DNA from: Flavobacteriales bacterium
Lineage (GTDB): Bacteria; Bacteroidota; Bacteroidia; Flavobacteriales_F; PHOS-HE28
Assembly: GCA_016710685.1 (NCBI GenBank)
Contig: JADJVC010000006.1
Span: 558,001-622,000 of the forward strand
Reading direction: 5' to 3'
DNA: 64,000 nt
Position numbers and translations under genes: made by a program. Of the stretch, positions 1-8,122 are shown one piece after another. Below the pieces are notes generated by a model. It was not told where the DNA came from. It was given only the letters and a program-made list of their open reading frames with translations, and searched no databases. How positions within the stretch are numbered: the stretch's first letter is position 1; each line of letters begins with the position of its first letter.

Positions 1-409
1 AGAGCTCGGTAACGTGCTTCTGGTAAGCAACGGAGGAAAGACCAGTGTGGGCACGCCCATGGTGGACGGCTTCCGCATTGCTGCCAAAGTGCTTACCCAT
101 AGCAAAGGCGACAAGGTGCTCATCGGCAAGAAAAAGCGCCGCAAGGGTTACCAAAAGGTGAACGGCCATCGCCAGTACCTCACTGAACTCTGGATCGAGG
201 CCATTCTTGCCAAAGGCGAGAAGTTTGATGCCAGCAAGAGCACCGCACCTCCCGTTATTCCTTACACCCCTGCGGTGAAGAAGACCCGTGAAACGGCTGA
301 AGCCGCCCCGGTGAAGAAGGTCGCGGCCAAGAAGGCACCAGCCAAAAAGGCGCCTGCCAAGAAAGCAGCTGCGAAGAAGGCAGCCCCGAAAAAAGACGAC
401 AAGAAATAA
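1..409 (+). CDS. rplU: 50S ribosomal protein L21 (5' partial) with a basic C-terminal tail
   Basis: Large-subunit ribosomal protein that binds 23S rRNA. The start lies before the window; the frame is open from base 2. The visible part carries the typical L21 features: a GxVLLV strand, a VGTPxV turn and the RRKGYQKVNGHRQ block near the usual C-terminus. A tail of about 45 residues built from AKKAPAKK-type Lys/Ala/Pro repeats follows, so the protein is longer than the usual 100-105 residues. It is followed after 37 bases by rpmA, the standard L21-L27 pair. Some Bacteroidota L21 proteins carry a C-terminal helix-hairpin-helix extension; here the tail is only basic and such a domain sits on L27 instead. 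Confidence 0.93.
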   Translation, partial: ELGNVLLVSNGGKTSVGTPMVDGFRIAAKVLTHSKGDKVLIGKKKRRKGYQKVNGHRQYLTELWIEAILAKGEKFDASKSTAPPVIPYTPAVKKTRETAEAAPVKKVAAKKAPAKKAPAKKAAAKKAAPKKDDKK

Positions 410-446
410 GTGTCACCAGGTTCCACCCTGATAGACCCCCTAAGCC

Positions 447-1055
447 ATGGCACACAAGAAAGGAGCAGGTAGTACCGATAACGGCCGCGAGTCGCACTCG
501 AAGCGCCTCGGCGTAAAGATCTATGGTGGCAGCGCCGCCATTGCAGGCAACATCATCGTGCGCCAGCGCGGCACCCACCACCGTGCGGGCCGTAACGTTG
601 GCGTTGGCGTGGACCACACCTTGTACGCTCTTGTGGACGGCACCGTGGAATTCCGCCGTAAGCGCGATAACAAAAGCTACGTGAGCGTACTGCCCGAAGG
701 CGTGTCCACCACCTTGCGTGCGCAAGGGGTGAAAGGCCAAATGGCAGCTGCAGCTCCAGCCCCTAAAGCGGCACCAAAAGCAGCCAAAGCCGAAAAAGCC
801 CCCAAGGCTGATGACCTGAAAAAGGTTGAAGGCGTCGGCCCGAAAATCGCTGAGCTTTTCAACGAAGCAGGCATCAACACCTTCGCCGAATTGGCCGCGA
901 CCTCTGTGGACAAGCTGAAAAGCATCCTCGAAGCCGCTGGACCACACTTCGCCTCGCACGATCCAGGCACCTGGCCCAAGCAGGCCGAACTCGCCGCAGC
1001 AGGCAAGTGGGACGAGCTGAAGGCTTGGCAGGACGAGCTGGACGGCGGCAAGTAA
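447..1055 (+). CDS. rpmA: 50S ribosomal protein L27 with fused C-terminal helix-hairpin-helix domain
   Basis: L27 lies at the peptidyl-transferase centre. Residues 1-85 are a full L27 (MAHKKGAGST start, GNIIVRQRGT, HTLYALVDG). The protein continues to 202 residues, more than twice the usual length: an Ala/Pro/Lys linker (about 86-120) leads to a domain from about residue 121 with the helix-hairpin-helix signature VEGVGPKIAELF and then INTFAELA. That domain type binds nucleic acid non-specifically and is known to me from C-terminal extensions of Bacteroidota L21, so a domain swap between the neighbouring ribosomal genes is plausible. Start ATG is clear. A strong terminator follows 22 bases after the stop. 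Confidence 0.93.
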   Translation: MAHKKGAGSTDNGRESHSKRLGVKIYGGSAAIAGNIIVRQRGTHHRAGRNVGVGVDHTLYALVDGTVEFRRKRDNKSYVSVLPEGVSTTLRAQGVKGQMAAAAPAPKAAPKAAKAEKAPKADDLKKVEGVGPKIAELFNEAGINTFAELAATSVDKLKSILEAAGPHFASHDPGTWPKQAELAAAGKWDELKAWQDELDGGK

Positions 1056-1077
1056 GCCACTCCCAAAACGACATTTC

Positions 1078-1110
1078 AAAGCCCTCGGATTTCCGGGGGC
1101 TTTGTTGTTT
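1078..1110 (+). terminator. Rho-independent terminator after rpmA
   Basis: Stem of 11 bp (1078-1088 with 1093-1103, one G-T wobble), loop ATTT, then TTTGTTGTTT. It ends the rplU-rpmA unit. Confidence 0.88.
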
Positions 1111-1125
1111 ATGATCGACTGCGAA

Positions 1126-1156
1126 GCACGCGCTCGCGTTTTTCGCGAGTGCGTGC
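1126..1156. repeat. Strong hairpin between convergent genes
   Basis: Arms of 13 nt (1126-1138 and 1144-1156) match with one G-T wobble around a TTTTT loop. A second small hairpin, CCCGCC-TCT-GGCGGG, lies at 1166-1180. Together they fill the gap between rpmA (plus) and the TPR gene (minus) and could stop transcription from the right, but neither has a clear U tract on that strand. Confidence 0.6.
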
Positions 1157-1203
1157 GGATCCTAACCCGCCTCTGGCGGGCTCCCGGACATCTGGACTCA
1201 CTT

Positions 1204-2295
1204 TCACCGAGCGTCCAACAATGTTTTTGCCTGCACCGCGTAGAAGCCGCCGCCTTCGGCGATGCGCTTCAATGCGGGCTGCGCTGCTTCCCAACCGTCC
1301 TGCTTGTCCGTGGCGAGTGCTTCGTACCACACCGCTTCTTCTACAAAGCTGTCCACATCGTTCAAGGCCGCACCATGCAGCAACTGCATCGCTCGCGGAT
1401 AAAGGCCCAGCCGGTAGCAGGCCAGCCCGGCATAGAACTGCGCGTTCACATCGGCGGGATACTGGCCCAGCAGGAAGTATAAATCGTCCAAGGCAATGCG
1501 GTCGTCGCCTGCTGCAAGTGCGCCCAATGCGCCGTTCATGAAATCCAAATAGGCTTGGGAAGCAGGGGCGGCTGGTGCGGTTTTGCCTTTTGCGCCGCCC
1601 ACATCCGCCGGTACGCCGGGTGATGGAAGCACGGGAAAATTCATGCCGTAGAGCTCCTTCGGGTGAACCACTTTCATGTCGTGCAGAAACGCCAGTTGTC
1701 TGGAAGGCCGTGTGCTATGGGACTTTCGTGGATCGGAAGGCATGGGGTCGTGTTTCACGGTGACCGGCTGTGGTGCGATGCGCTCCACGGTTTCCCGTTT
1801 CACCGCGTCTCGGCTGGATTCCGGCGCGTCGAATCGCTCAGGCGTTGCGCGAGGCGCTGATCTTTGCGGGCTAACTGGCAAAGCGGCAATCTCCGCATGT
1901 ACCACTTGCAACGTGCTTTCCACGGCAGCGGGATCCACTTGCGGAAGGATGTTTTGTTGCACTGCAACCACTTGTTCCGGCGCGACAGGAGCTGAAATGT
2001 TTTTCGGCCAGAACCACCAAGCGCCAATTCCACCGAGGACCAACACAACAGGTAGCACGAAGGAACTCCATTTCACGCCGCCGCCGTTGGTGTTCGGGCG
2101 TTGTAACTCCTGCAACGCGGCCAAGGCGCCCGGTTGTTGAAGGCCCTGCAAAGCATCGCGCAGCAGTGGGTCGCTTTCCAAATGAAGTTCCACCGCGTGG
2201 CGTTCCTCCGGGGAAAGACCGCCATTGGCATAGCGTTCCAGCAACTCGCGGGAAAGCGGCGAGCGCGGCGTAAAAGGGTTAGTGCTGTGGCCCAT
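1204..2295 (-). CDS. Membrane-anchored TPR protein, probable anti-sigma factor
   Basis: About 363 residues from the ATG at 2295, chosen because it overlaps the end of the sigma-factor gene by about 17 bases; a longer frame runs further upstream inside that gene. Residues 12-60 form a short helical region (LSPEERHAVELHLESD) like the cytoplasmic domain of membrane anti-sigma factors. One transmembrane segment lies at about 79-96 (FVLPVVLVLGGIGAWWFW), then a Pro-rich periplasmic stretch, then a TPR-like helical region (about 250-363). Overlap with the sigma gene points to co-translation and to a role in restraining that sigma factor. The role is inference from architecture and neighbours. Confidence 0.75.
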   Translation of the reverse strand: MGHSTNPFTPRSPLSRELLERYANGGLSPEERHAVELHLESDPLLRDALQGLQQPGALAALQELQRPNTNGGGVKWSSFVLPVVLVLGGIGAWWFWPKNISAPVAPEQVVAVQQNILPQVDPAAVESTLQVVHAEIAALPVSPQRSAPRATPERFDAPESSRDAVKRETVERIAPQPVTVKHDPMPSDPRKSHSTRPSRQLAFLHDMKVVHPKELYGMNFPVLPSPGVPADVGGAKGKTAPAAPASQAYLDFMNGALGALAAGDDRIALDDLYFLLGQYPADVNAQFYAGLACYRLGLYPRAMQLLHGAALNDVDSFVEEAVWYEALATDKQDGWEAAQPALKRIAEGGGFYAVQAKTLLDAR

Positions 2296-2839
2296 GGCGT
2301 TCCAATGCATTGCGCAGGTTCCTCCTGCCGTTCTGAAGATGGCTGCGCACTTGTTCAACAGCGTAGCCGGTGCGCTCTGCTACTTGTTGGTAGTTGTTCC
2401 GCTCCAAGTAAAACAGACGGATGCAGGCTTCCTGGCCTTCGGGCAATCGCGCAATGGCGGCCTCCAGTTCCTGGAGTGATGCTTCAAGCAAGGCGGTTTC
2501 ATCACCCAAATCTTCCTGCTCGATCAACTCGGGATCCATGCGGACCTGGGGACCGGCTTTCCGCAAGGCCATCAAGCACCGGTTACGCATCACTGTGTGT
2601 ACCCATGGCCTGAAACTCTTCACCTCCTGCTTGCCCAACAGCGCGGGCAGCTCCTCGAAAAGCCCCATCACTGCGTCCTTGCTGGCTTCCACGTCTTTCA
2701 AATACTTCACCGCCACGCCGAATAGCAAGTGCGCATACCGGTCCCAAAGCACGCCCAACGCGGAACGGCCGCCAGCACGAAGCTGAACGGCCAATTCCTC
2801 ATCGGTGAGGTGTGCAGCGGTATTGTTGCGGAGAAACAC
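2279..2839 (-). CDS. ECF-type RNA polymerase sigma factor
   Basis: Group IV sigma-70 protein. Region 2 is visible as ALGVLWDRYAHLLFGVAVKYL through WVHTVMRNRCLMALRK, and region 4 as ARLPEGQEACIRLFYLERNN followed by YQQVAERTGYAVEQVRSHL, a helix-turn-helix. The length (186 residues) suits an ECF factor. The open frame runs some 70 codons upstream through repeat-rich non-coding DNA, so I place the start at the GTG at 2839; this start is uncertain because no good ribosome-binding site decides it. Next genes on the same strand are the TPR anti-sigma candidate (overlapping) and, upstream, a TonB-plug protein. Confidence 0.85.
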   Translation of the reverse strand: MFLRNNTAAHLTDEELAVQLRAGGRSALGVLWDRYAHLLFGVAVKYLKDVEASKDAVMGLFEELPALLGKQEVKSFRPWVHTVMRNRCLMALRKAGPQVRMDPELIEQEDLGDETALLEASLQELEAAIARLPEGQEACIRLFYLERNNYQQVAERTGYAVEQVRSHLQNGRRNLRNALERHGPQH

Positions 2840-2990
2840 GCCCTTCCGGTGATTGGTGGATGGAGCCCCGATACGTATCGGGGGGTGATTGGACGACTGC
2901 CGACTGCTACTGCCCACTTCCGCTGCCAACTTCAAGCCGATCTCTCTGAGTCCTCCGTGCCTTTGTGGTGAAAATCTCAACGCTCCTCTC
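2840..2990. repeat. Intergenic repeats and an 18-bp perfect palindrome
   Basis: Holds the palindrome CCCCGATACGTATCGGGG (2866-2883), a short ACTGCCGACTGC tandem near 2895 and one copy of the CTCCGTGCC-type repeat near 2953. The 14-bp palindrome core recurs at 14230-14243. No gene is supported here. Confidence 0.7.
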
Positions 2991-3710
2991 TTACCTCCCG
3001 GAATTCCGCTGCTGCCAAAGATCAAAGAAACTCTTCGTTTCAATGGCCACCACGCCGCCGGTCACATCGCCGTATTTCGCGGGAAGCCCGCCCGTGTAAA
3101 CGCTTACGCTGTTGATCGCGTCCGAAGGCACGCCCGGGTTGTTCCCCAGCACTTTCACGCCGTCCACGAAGTAGGCCATGGAACCGCTGCGCGACCCGCG
3201 GAAGTAAAGCTCATCGCTGTTTGCCGCCTTGGTGACGCCGGGCGTCATGCTCGCGATCATCTTCACGGGATCCTTGCGCGTGGCATTGGTCTTGATCTGC
3301 GCGGTGGTCATCACCATACGGCTTGGGTCGTCCGGGCGGATCAGCGGCTCTTCCCATTTGTATCTGACAACCTCGACTATTCCCAATTCGGTATGCAAAA
3401 CCGCGTCTTTCATCGATGTGATCAAGCCCGGATCTACACGCACGCCCGTGATCTCAACCGTGCCGTATGCGGGATATTGAAAGCTCACCGTGTACGCGCC
3501 GACGGGCAATGGTTTCAGTACGAAGCGGCCTTCAAAGTCCGTTTGAGCGCCCAAGACATTCGTGCCTTGCACCGCGCGCACCACGCAGAAGGGCAAGGCC
3601 TCCCCCGCATCGTCCAGCACTTTCCCATGGATCTCGCCAACCCCTTGGGCCAGCATCTGCGAACCAGCGGCCAGCGCCAGTATCGCCATTATTGTCCTTA
3701 CGTTCTTCAT
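2991..3710 (-). CDS. Carboxypeptidase-like domain plus TonB-plug protein without a barrel
   Basis: 239 residues. Signal peptide 1-22 (ending SQMLAQ), then a carboxypeptidase-regulatory-like beta-sandwich (about 25-100; GKVLDDAGEALPF, TDFEGRF), then a TonB-receptor plug-like domain (about 120-230; YFRGSRSGSMAYFVDGVKV and GGLPAKYGDVTGG). The frame stops after the plug, and no beta-barrel follows in any frame, so this is a plug-only protein rather than a truncated receptor in this copy. It likely sits at the outer membrane. Being upstream of a sigma/anti-sigma pair, it could serve as a surface-signalling partner; that is inference. Confidence 0.8.
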   Translation of the reverse strand: MKNVRTIMAILALAAGSQMLAQGVGEIHGKVLDDAGEALPFCVVRAVQGTNVLGAQTDFEGRFVLKPLPVGAYTVSFQYPAYGTVEITGVRVDPGLITSMKDAVLHTELGIVEVVRYKWEEPLIRPDDPSRMVMTTAQIKTNATRKDPVKMIASMTPGVTKAANSDELYFRGSRSGSMAYFVDGVKVLGNNPGVPSDAINSVSVYTGGLPAKYGDVTGGVVAIETKSFFDLWQQRNSGR

Positions 3711-3966
3711 CGTTGTTGTGGGTGTTGTTCCACAAGAAGATGCAAGGTTGTCCGGAATTGCATAAAAGGTGATCGAGGTTTTTGGTTCAGGGTATCGAGT
3801 ACAGGGTACCGGGTACTGCCGACCGCGCTTCGGGCAGCTTGGTGCGCATTGCCTACTTGAGACTCAAAACTGGTGACTGGCGAATTGTGATTTGTGATTG
3901 GACGCGCGGACTTCCCACTCACGATTCCCGACTCAAGACTCCCGACTCAAGACTCCCGGACGCTAA
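3711..3966. repeat. Intergenic tandem repeats (period 14)
   Basis: Contains a GTACAGGGTACCGGGTACT patch near 3795 and two and a half copies of a 14-nt unit CCCGACTCAAGACT at about 3927-3958, just beyond the end of the nfu gene. No gene supported. Confidence 0.7.
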
Positions 3967-4581
3967 CTAAAGCTCCTCCGCTACCACCTCCCGAACCCCC
4001 GGGACCATCTGCTTCATCAAATTCTCGATGCCGCCTTTCAGCGTTACCATGCTGCTGGGGCAACCGCTGCAACTGCCGCGCAGCGAAACGGCGAGTATGC
4101 CGTCCTTGAAGGATTTGAAAGCGATGTGGCCGCCGTCACTTTCCACGTTGGGCCGCACGTATTCCTCCAGCACGGCGATGATCTGTTCCTCGTCCTTGGA
4201 GTTAGGCTTGGCGTGGGAGACCGCGCGTTCGTTCGCGTCGGCGAGGCTTTGGGCCGGTGCGTCGGAAAGCACTACGCGGCCATCGGTGTTGAGGTATTCC
4301 TGGATGTATTCACGCAGCTCGCCCTGCACCATGTCCCAATCGATGCTGTTGTTTTTGGTGACGGTTACGAAGTTGCCGCTGATGAACACGCCGGTCACGA
4401 ATGGCAGGTTGAACACTTTCGCGGCTAGCGGCGACACCGCCTCCGCTTCTTCCGGGGAAGTGAATTCCATCAACCGGCCTTCCGGTACCAAAGGGCGGCC
4501 CACAACAAAACGCATGGTGGCCGGGTTGGGGGTGGACTCTGCATAAACCGAGACGGGAAGGCGTTTTTCAGTGATTTCCAT
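3967..4581 (-). CDS. Nfu-type iron-sulfur cluster scaffold/carrier protein
   Basis: 204 residues from the ATG at 4581; the open frame upstream of that is chance. The N-terminal Nfu domain (YAESTPNPATMRFV, about 13-90) is followed by a NifU C-terminal domain with the cluster-binding pair Cys171 and Cys174 in RGSCSGCPSS. Such proteins receive iron-sulfur clusters and hand them to apo-enzymes in the cytoplasm. It stands alone here; no suf or isc genes are visible in the window. Confidence 0.93.
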   Translation of the reverse strand: MEITEKRLPVSVYAESTPNPATMRFVVGRPLVPEGRLMEFTSPEEAEAVSPLAAKVFNLPFVTGVFISGNFVTVTKNNSIDWDMVQGELREYIQEYLNTDGRVVLSDAPAQSLADANERAVSHAKPNSKDEEQIIAVLEEYVRPNVESDGGHIAFKSFKDGILAVSLRGSCSGCPSSMVTLKGGIENLMKQMVPGVREVVAEEL

Positions 4582-4900
4582 GGGGATGTAAAGGTAGGGG
4601 CAGAGATTAGGTAAGAGAAACCACAGGGGCACGGAGACACGGAGGGTCACAGGGGATTTCTGATAGGGGAACCCCAGATCTGGACCGCTGATGAACACTG
4701 ATAAACGCTGATAATTCCGCGCAGCGGAATGCGACAAGGCCGCTCCTGCGAACGGCCCGCAAGGGCCTTCCAATCCTGTAAATACTGTAATCCTGTTCCC
4801 GCATTCCTGTCCGCAATCCAAGGCGCTCTGGTTTAGCTTCCCAAGCATCCGCGCCCTTCTGTTGAAACCTTGCCAACCGTACCACGTATCTTTGCAATCC
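4582..4900. repeat. Repeat-rich intergenic region
   Basis: Divergent spacer of about 320 bases. It contains a reverse-orientation CTCCGTGT/CTCCGTGC repeat (4617-4655), period-10 units GATGAACACT, GATAAACGCT, GATAA (4689-4713) and a TCCTGTAAATACTGTAATCC patch (4772-4791). The right end carries the promoter of the next gene. No coding evidence. Confidence 0.7.
4862..4894 (+). promoter_or_regulatory. Bacteroidota-type promoter with near-leaderless start
   Basis: A TTG at 4862 and TATCTTTG at 4887-4894, a perfect match to the TAnnTTTG -7 element. The ATG of the next gene begins only 6 bases after it, so the transcript would be nearly leaderless. Confidence 0.5.
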
Positions 4901-5308
4901 ATGCATCCCCTGCGTTCCCTTCGCTCGAAAGGCCTTTCGGTCTTGGCCATGCTTGTGCTCGTGCTGGGCACGGCCGCGCCTGCGTTGGCGCGCATGACCT
5001 GTATCATGGGCGGACCGAGCATCCTCAGCATCGGCCAAGCGGAAGATTGTTCCCCGGTGGACCACGCGCATCCTGTTACCACGGTGCAGGCCACCTGCTG
5101 CGAAGTGTTGCAGGCCAATCCACAGCGCTCCAGTTTTGTGCCGACCAGTAGCGCCATGGTGCCGGTGCTCGTTGCCGTTGTTTTGCCTGCGGTGATCGTT
5201 CCTGCTGAAATAGCAGCTCCGGTCGTGCTTCGCGATGCGCGCTTTGCACGCCCGCCGCCTTTGGCCCGCTCCCAGCGCTTGGCCACTTTCGGCACGTTCC
5301 TAATTTAG
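4901..5308 (+). CDS. Small exported Cys protein, HYC_CC_PP-like
   Basis: 135 residues from the ATG at 4901; the frame opens 13 codons earlier, but the promoter position favours this start. Signal peptide about 1-31 (LAMLVLVLGTAAPALA). The mature part has a spaced Cys pattern: MTCIMGG, EDCS, then the adjacent pair in TCCEV, a hydrophobic stretch (about 83-107) and a PPP near the end. This resembles the small HYC_CC_PP family often found beside TonB receptors in Bacteroidota metal loci. It lies 75 bases before a TonB receptor and an HMA protein. The function is unknown; a metal-binding accessory role is inference. Confidence 0.6.
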   Translation: MHPLRSLRSKGLSVLAMLVLVLGTAAPALARMTCIMGGPSILSIGQAEDCSPVDHAHPVTTVQATCCEVLQANPQRSSFVPTSSAMVPVLVAVVLPAVIVPAEIAAPVVLRDARFARPPPLARSQRLATFGTFLI

Positions 5309-5383
5309 ATCGGTCTTCCCGGTGAAGGCTGCGGCTTCTGCTGCGGCCTGTTCGTGTTTTTTCACCCTGAAGATTTTTTCTGA

Positions 5384-7633
5384 ATGAGACCAAAACAAGT
5401 CATCCTACTTCTTGCACTGACCGGAACGGGCAGCGCGCTTTTTGCGCAAAGCAGCGTGACCGGCGTGGTGCGTACGCGCGCTACCGACAAGAGCACAGCG
5501 CCGTTGCCTGATGCCCGCGTGGGCTGGGCCGGAGGTGCTGCCGTGATGAGCGATTCCACCGGGCACTTCACACTGCCCATGCCAGCCGCTTGGCCTGCAA
5601 CACTCGTCACGACCTCCTTTTCAACCACGCCCGATTCGCTGCGGTTGAATGCGCCGCCCATTGCGCCGCTCACCGTAACCGTGCAGGGTTCCGTTCAACT
5701 TGCCGCTGCTGAGATCAGCGAACGACAAACCAGTACACGCCTCAGTCTCCAGTCGCTCCAAGCCATAGAGTCCATCGGCGCGCGCGAGTTGAAGCGCGCT
5801 GCTTGCTGCGATATCAGCGAAAGCTTCGAGACCAACGCAACGGTGGACATTAACTACAGCGATGCAGTGAGCGGAACGAAGACCATCCGCATGCTGGGCC
5901 TCGACGGCAAGTACGCGCAGATAAGCATGGAGAACATTCCCTTCGTGCGTGGGCTTTCCTCCAACTCCGGCCTTACGCTGATCCCCGGCCCATGGATCCA
6001 AGACATCAACGTGAGCAAAGGCATCGGCACCGCCGTGAACGGCCCCAACGCCATGACCGGCCAGATCGATCTCTGCCTGCTTGATCCCGCTTCGGCACCA
6101 ACGCTTTTCACCAACCTCTACGTGAACAGCCAAAGCCGCACGGAACTGAACGTTAATGCCGCGCAGCACTTGGGCAAAGGGGGGGACAACCTTCTGATGG
6201 TGCAAGGTAACTTGATGCAGCGTGAGCTGGATGACAACGGCGACGGCTTTCGCGACCAGCCGCTCACTAAGCGATTCAACATCTTAGACCGCTGGATGCA
6301 GCGCACCGAAAAGCGCACCACGCAGGTGATCCTGCGCTACGTAACGGACATCCGCGACGGCGGACAGATGAGCAATGCACGCTTGGGGGAAAGCTCCGCT
6401 GGCCGGCGCTATGGTGTGGACATTGCAAACGAAATGGCGGACGTGATCGTGAAGAACGGATGGATCCTGAACGATCCCGGTAAAAGCATCGGGATCCTCA
6501 CCGGCTTCCGGAACAACACCATTTCCTCCGTGTTCGGCGACCGCAATTACCAAGGCGCACAGCGCAGTGGCTACGCCAACGTGGTGTATCAGCAATTGCT
6601 GAAAGGCAAAGACCAGATCAAGGCCGGTGCCAGTTTCCAGTTCGACGATTATGACGAGCTTTTTCAACTGCCCACAAGCGACCGGTTGGACCTTGGACGC
6701 ACCGAGCGCATGCCCGGCATATTCGCCGAGTACACGCGCATCCGCAACCGTTTCACCTTGGTTGCCGGCCTGCGTGGCGATTACAACAGTGCTTATGGCG
6801 AAGCGATCAGCCCGCGCTTGCACCTGAAATACGACATTGCGCCGCTCACCACCATTCGTTTTTCCGCAGGCAGCGGCTTCCGCAGCGCAAACCCCATCAT
6901 GGAGAACGCCGCCGCATTGGCCAGTTCGCGCCACGTGGAATTCGATGGACCGCTCGGCTTTGAACGCTCGTGGAACACCGGCATCTCGTTGCTGCACAAG
7001 TTCAAATGGTTCGGCAAGAAATGGTCGTTGGCGCTGGACGCGTATCGATCCGATTTCACAGCGCAAGTGGTGGCCGACATGGACCGCGATCCGCAGACCC
7101 TGGCCTTCTACATGCTGGAAGGGCCGAGCTATGCGAACAGCTTGCTCGCCGACGTGCAAGTGCAACTGAGCAAGCAGTGGGAAATGAAGGCGAGCTACCG
7201 CTACTACGACGCGGAAACCACCTACGACGGTGAGCTGCGCGAACGTCCGCTGGTGCCCGGCCACCGCGGCTTGATAGACCTCGGCTACACCTCGAAGGAC
7301 GAGAAATGGCGCTTCGACATTACGCTGAACGGCTTTGGAACTGCGCGCTTGCCCAACACTGAAAGCAATCCTGAGGAATTCCAACTCGGCGAGCGCTCGC
7401 CGGCATACGCCACGCTGAACGCACAGATCACGCGCGTGCTGGGCGCTTGGGAGCTCTACTTGGGCGGTGAAAACCTCACCGGCACCTTGCAGAACAGACA
7501 AATCCTTGACCCCGGCGATCCGTTCGGCCCGTATTTTGATGCTTCCATGATCTGGGGGCCCACCAACACGCAAATGGCCTACTTCGGCCTACGTTTCACA
7601 CTGAAGGACAAACCCAAAACTCAAACACCTTGA
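5384..7633 (+). CDS. TonB-dependent outer-membrane receptor, probably metal-related
   Basis: 749 residues. Signal peptide 1-22 (LFAQ), a carboxypeptidase-like beta-sandwich domain (about 23-105), a plug domain (about 110-235) and a C-terminal 22-strand-type barrel ending in an aromatic strand (YFGLRFTLK). The plug begins with two adjacent cysteines (141-142, AACCDISESFETN), a feature of a Bacteroidota receptor group found near copper genes. Energised by TonB-ExbBD from elsewhere, it would take up a metal or metal chelate. The HMA gene starts two bases after its stop, so the two are probably co-translated. The substrate (copper or another soft metal) is inferred from neighbours. Confidence 0.88.
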   Translation: MRPKQVILLLALTGTGSALFAQSSVTGVVRTRATDKSTAPLPDARVGWAGGAAVMSDSTGHFTLPMPAAWPATLVTTSFSTTPDSLRLNAPPIAPLTVTVQGSVQLAAAEISERQTSTRLSLQSLQAIESIGARELKRAACCDISESFETNATVDINYSDAVSGTKTIRMLGLDGKYAQISMENIPFVRGLSSNSGLTLIPGPWIQDINVSKGIGTAVNGPNAMTGQIDLCLLDPASAPTLFTNLYVNSQSRTELNVNAAQHLGKGGDNLLMVQGNLMQRELDDNGDGFRDQPLTKRFNILDRWMQRTEKRTTQVILRYVTDIRDGGQMSNARLGESSAGRRYGVDIANEMADVIVKNGWILNDPGKSIGILTGFRNNTISSVFGDRNYQGAQRSGYANVVYQQLLKGKDQIKAGASFQFDDYDELFQLPTSDRLDLGRTERMPGIFAEYTRIRNRFTLVAGLRGDYNSAYGEAISPRLHLKYDIAPLTTIRFSAGSGFRSANPIMENAAALASSRHVEFDGPLGFERSWNTGISLLHKFKWFGKKWSLALDAYRSDFTAQVVADMDRDPQTLAFYMLEGPSYANSLLADVQVQLSKQWEMKASYRYYDAETTYDGELRERPLVPGHRGLIDLGYTSKDEKWRFDITLNGFGTARLPNTESNPEEFQLGERSPAYATLNAQITRVLGAWELYLGGENLTGTLQNRQILDPGDPFGPYFDASMIWGPTNTQMAYFGLRFTLKDKPKTQTP

Positions 7634-7635
7634 CC

Positions 7636-8115
7636 ATGAAGAACCTACTGAAAACCGGTGCCTTCCTGCTGCTGCTCGTGGCTGGACGCACACAGGCACA
7701 AGAGTCCGCCCAATCCAATTTCGCCTCGGTGGACATCCATTCCAACGCCGTGTGCGACATGTGCCAGACCACCATCCAGACCGAAATGCTCTATGTGAAG
7801 GGTGTGCAGGCCGTGAAGGTGGACCTGGATTCGAACATCATCCACGTGGAATATAAAGCGAGTAAGACCGACCCGGATAAGCTGCGGCAAGCGGTGGCCA
7901 AACTGGGCTACATGGCGGATAGCCTGATGCCCGACCCCGAAGCCCGCAAAGCCCTGCCGGAGTGCTGCCAGAAAGAAGGCTGCGGCATGCCAGGAATGAA
8001 GCATGAGGCCGCTGCGCCTCCTGCTCCGCCTGCGCCTATGATGGACGCGACAGGGGAACCGGTTGCTCCCACTGCACCTGCGGAACCTGAAGAGCCAGCC
8101 GAACCGCAACACTGA
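7636..8115 (+). CDS. Exported heavy-metal-associated (HMA) domain protein
   Basis: 159 residues from ATG 7636; a TTG two codons upstream overlaps the receptor stop. Signal peptide 1-22, HMA ferredoxin-like fold about 28-95 with the metal-binding CDMC motif and VKVDLDSNIIHVEY, then a Cys/Met/His-rich segment (CCQKEGCGMPGMKHE) and a low-complexity Pro/Ala tail. It would bind copper or a similar ion in the periplasm, perhaps received from the receptor upstream. The extra C-terminal thiol cluster suggests a second binding site. Confidence 0.85.
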   Translation: MKNLLKTGAFLLLLVAGRTQAQESAQSNFASVDIHSNAVCDMCQTTIQTEMLYVKGVQAVKVDLDSNIIHVEYKASKTDPDKLRQAVAKLGYMADSLMPDPEARKALPECCQKEGCGMPGMKHEAAAPPAPPAPMMDATGEPVAPTAPAEPEEPAEPQH

Positions 8116-8122
8116 ACCAATA

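Noticed and set aside
6284..7573. Minus-strand open frame of 429 codons opposite the TonB receptor
   Set aside because: Antisense to the receptor barrel; high GC makes long shadow frames common here.
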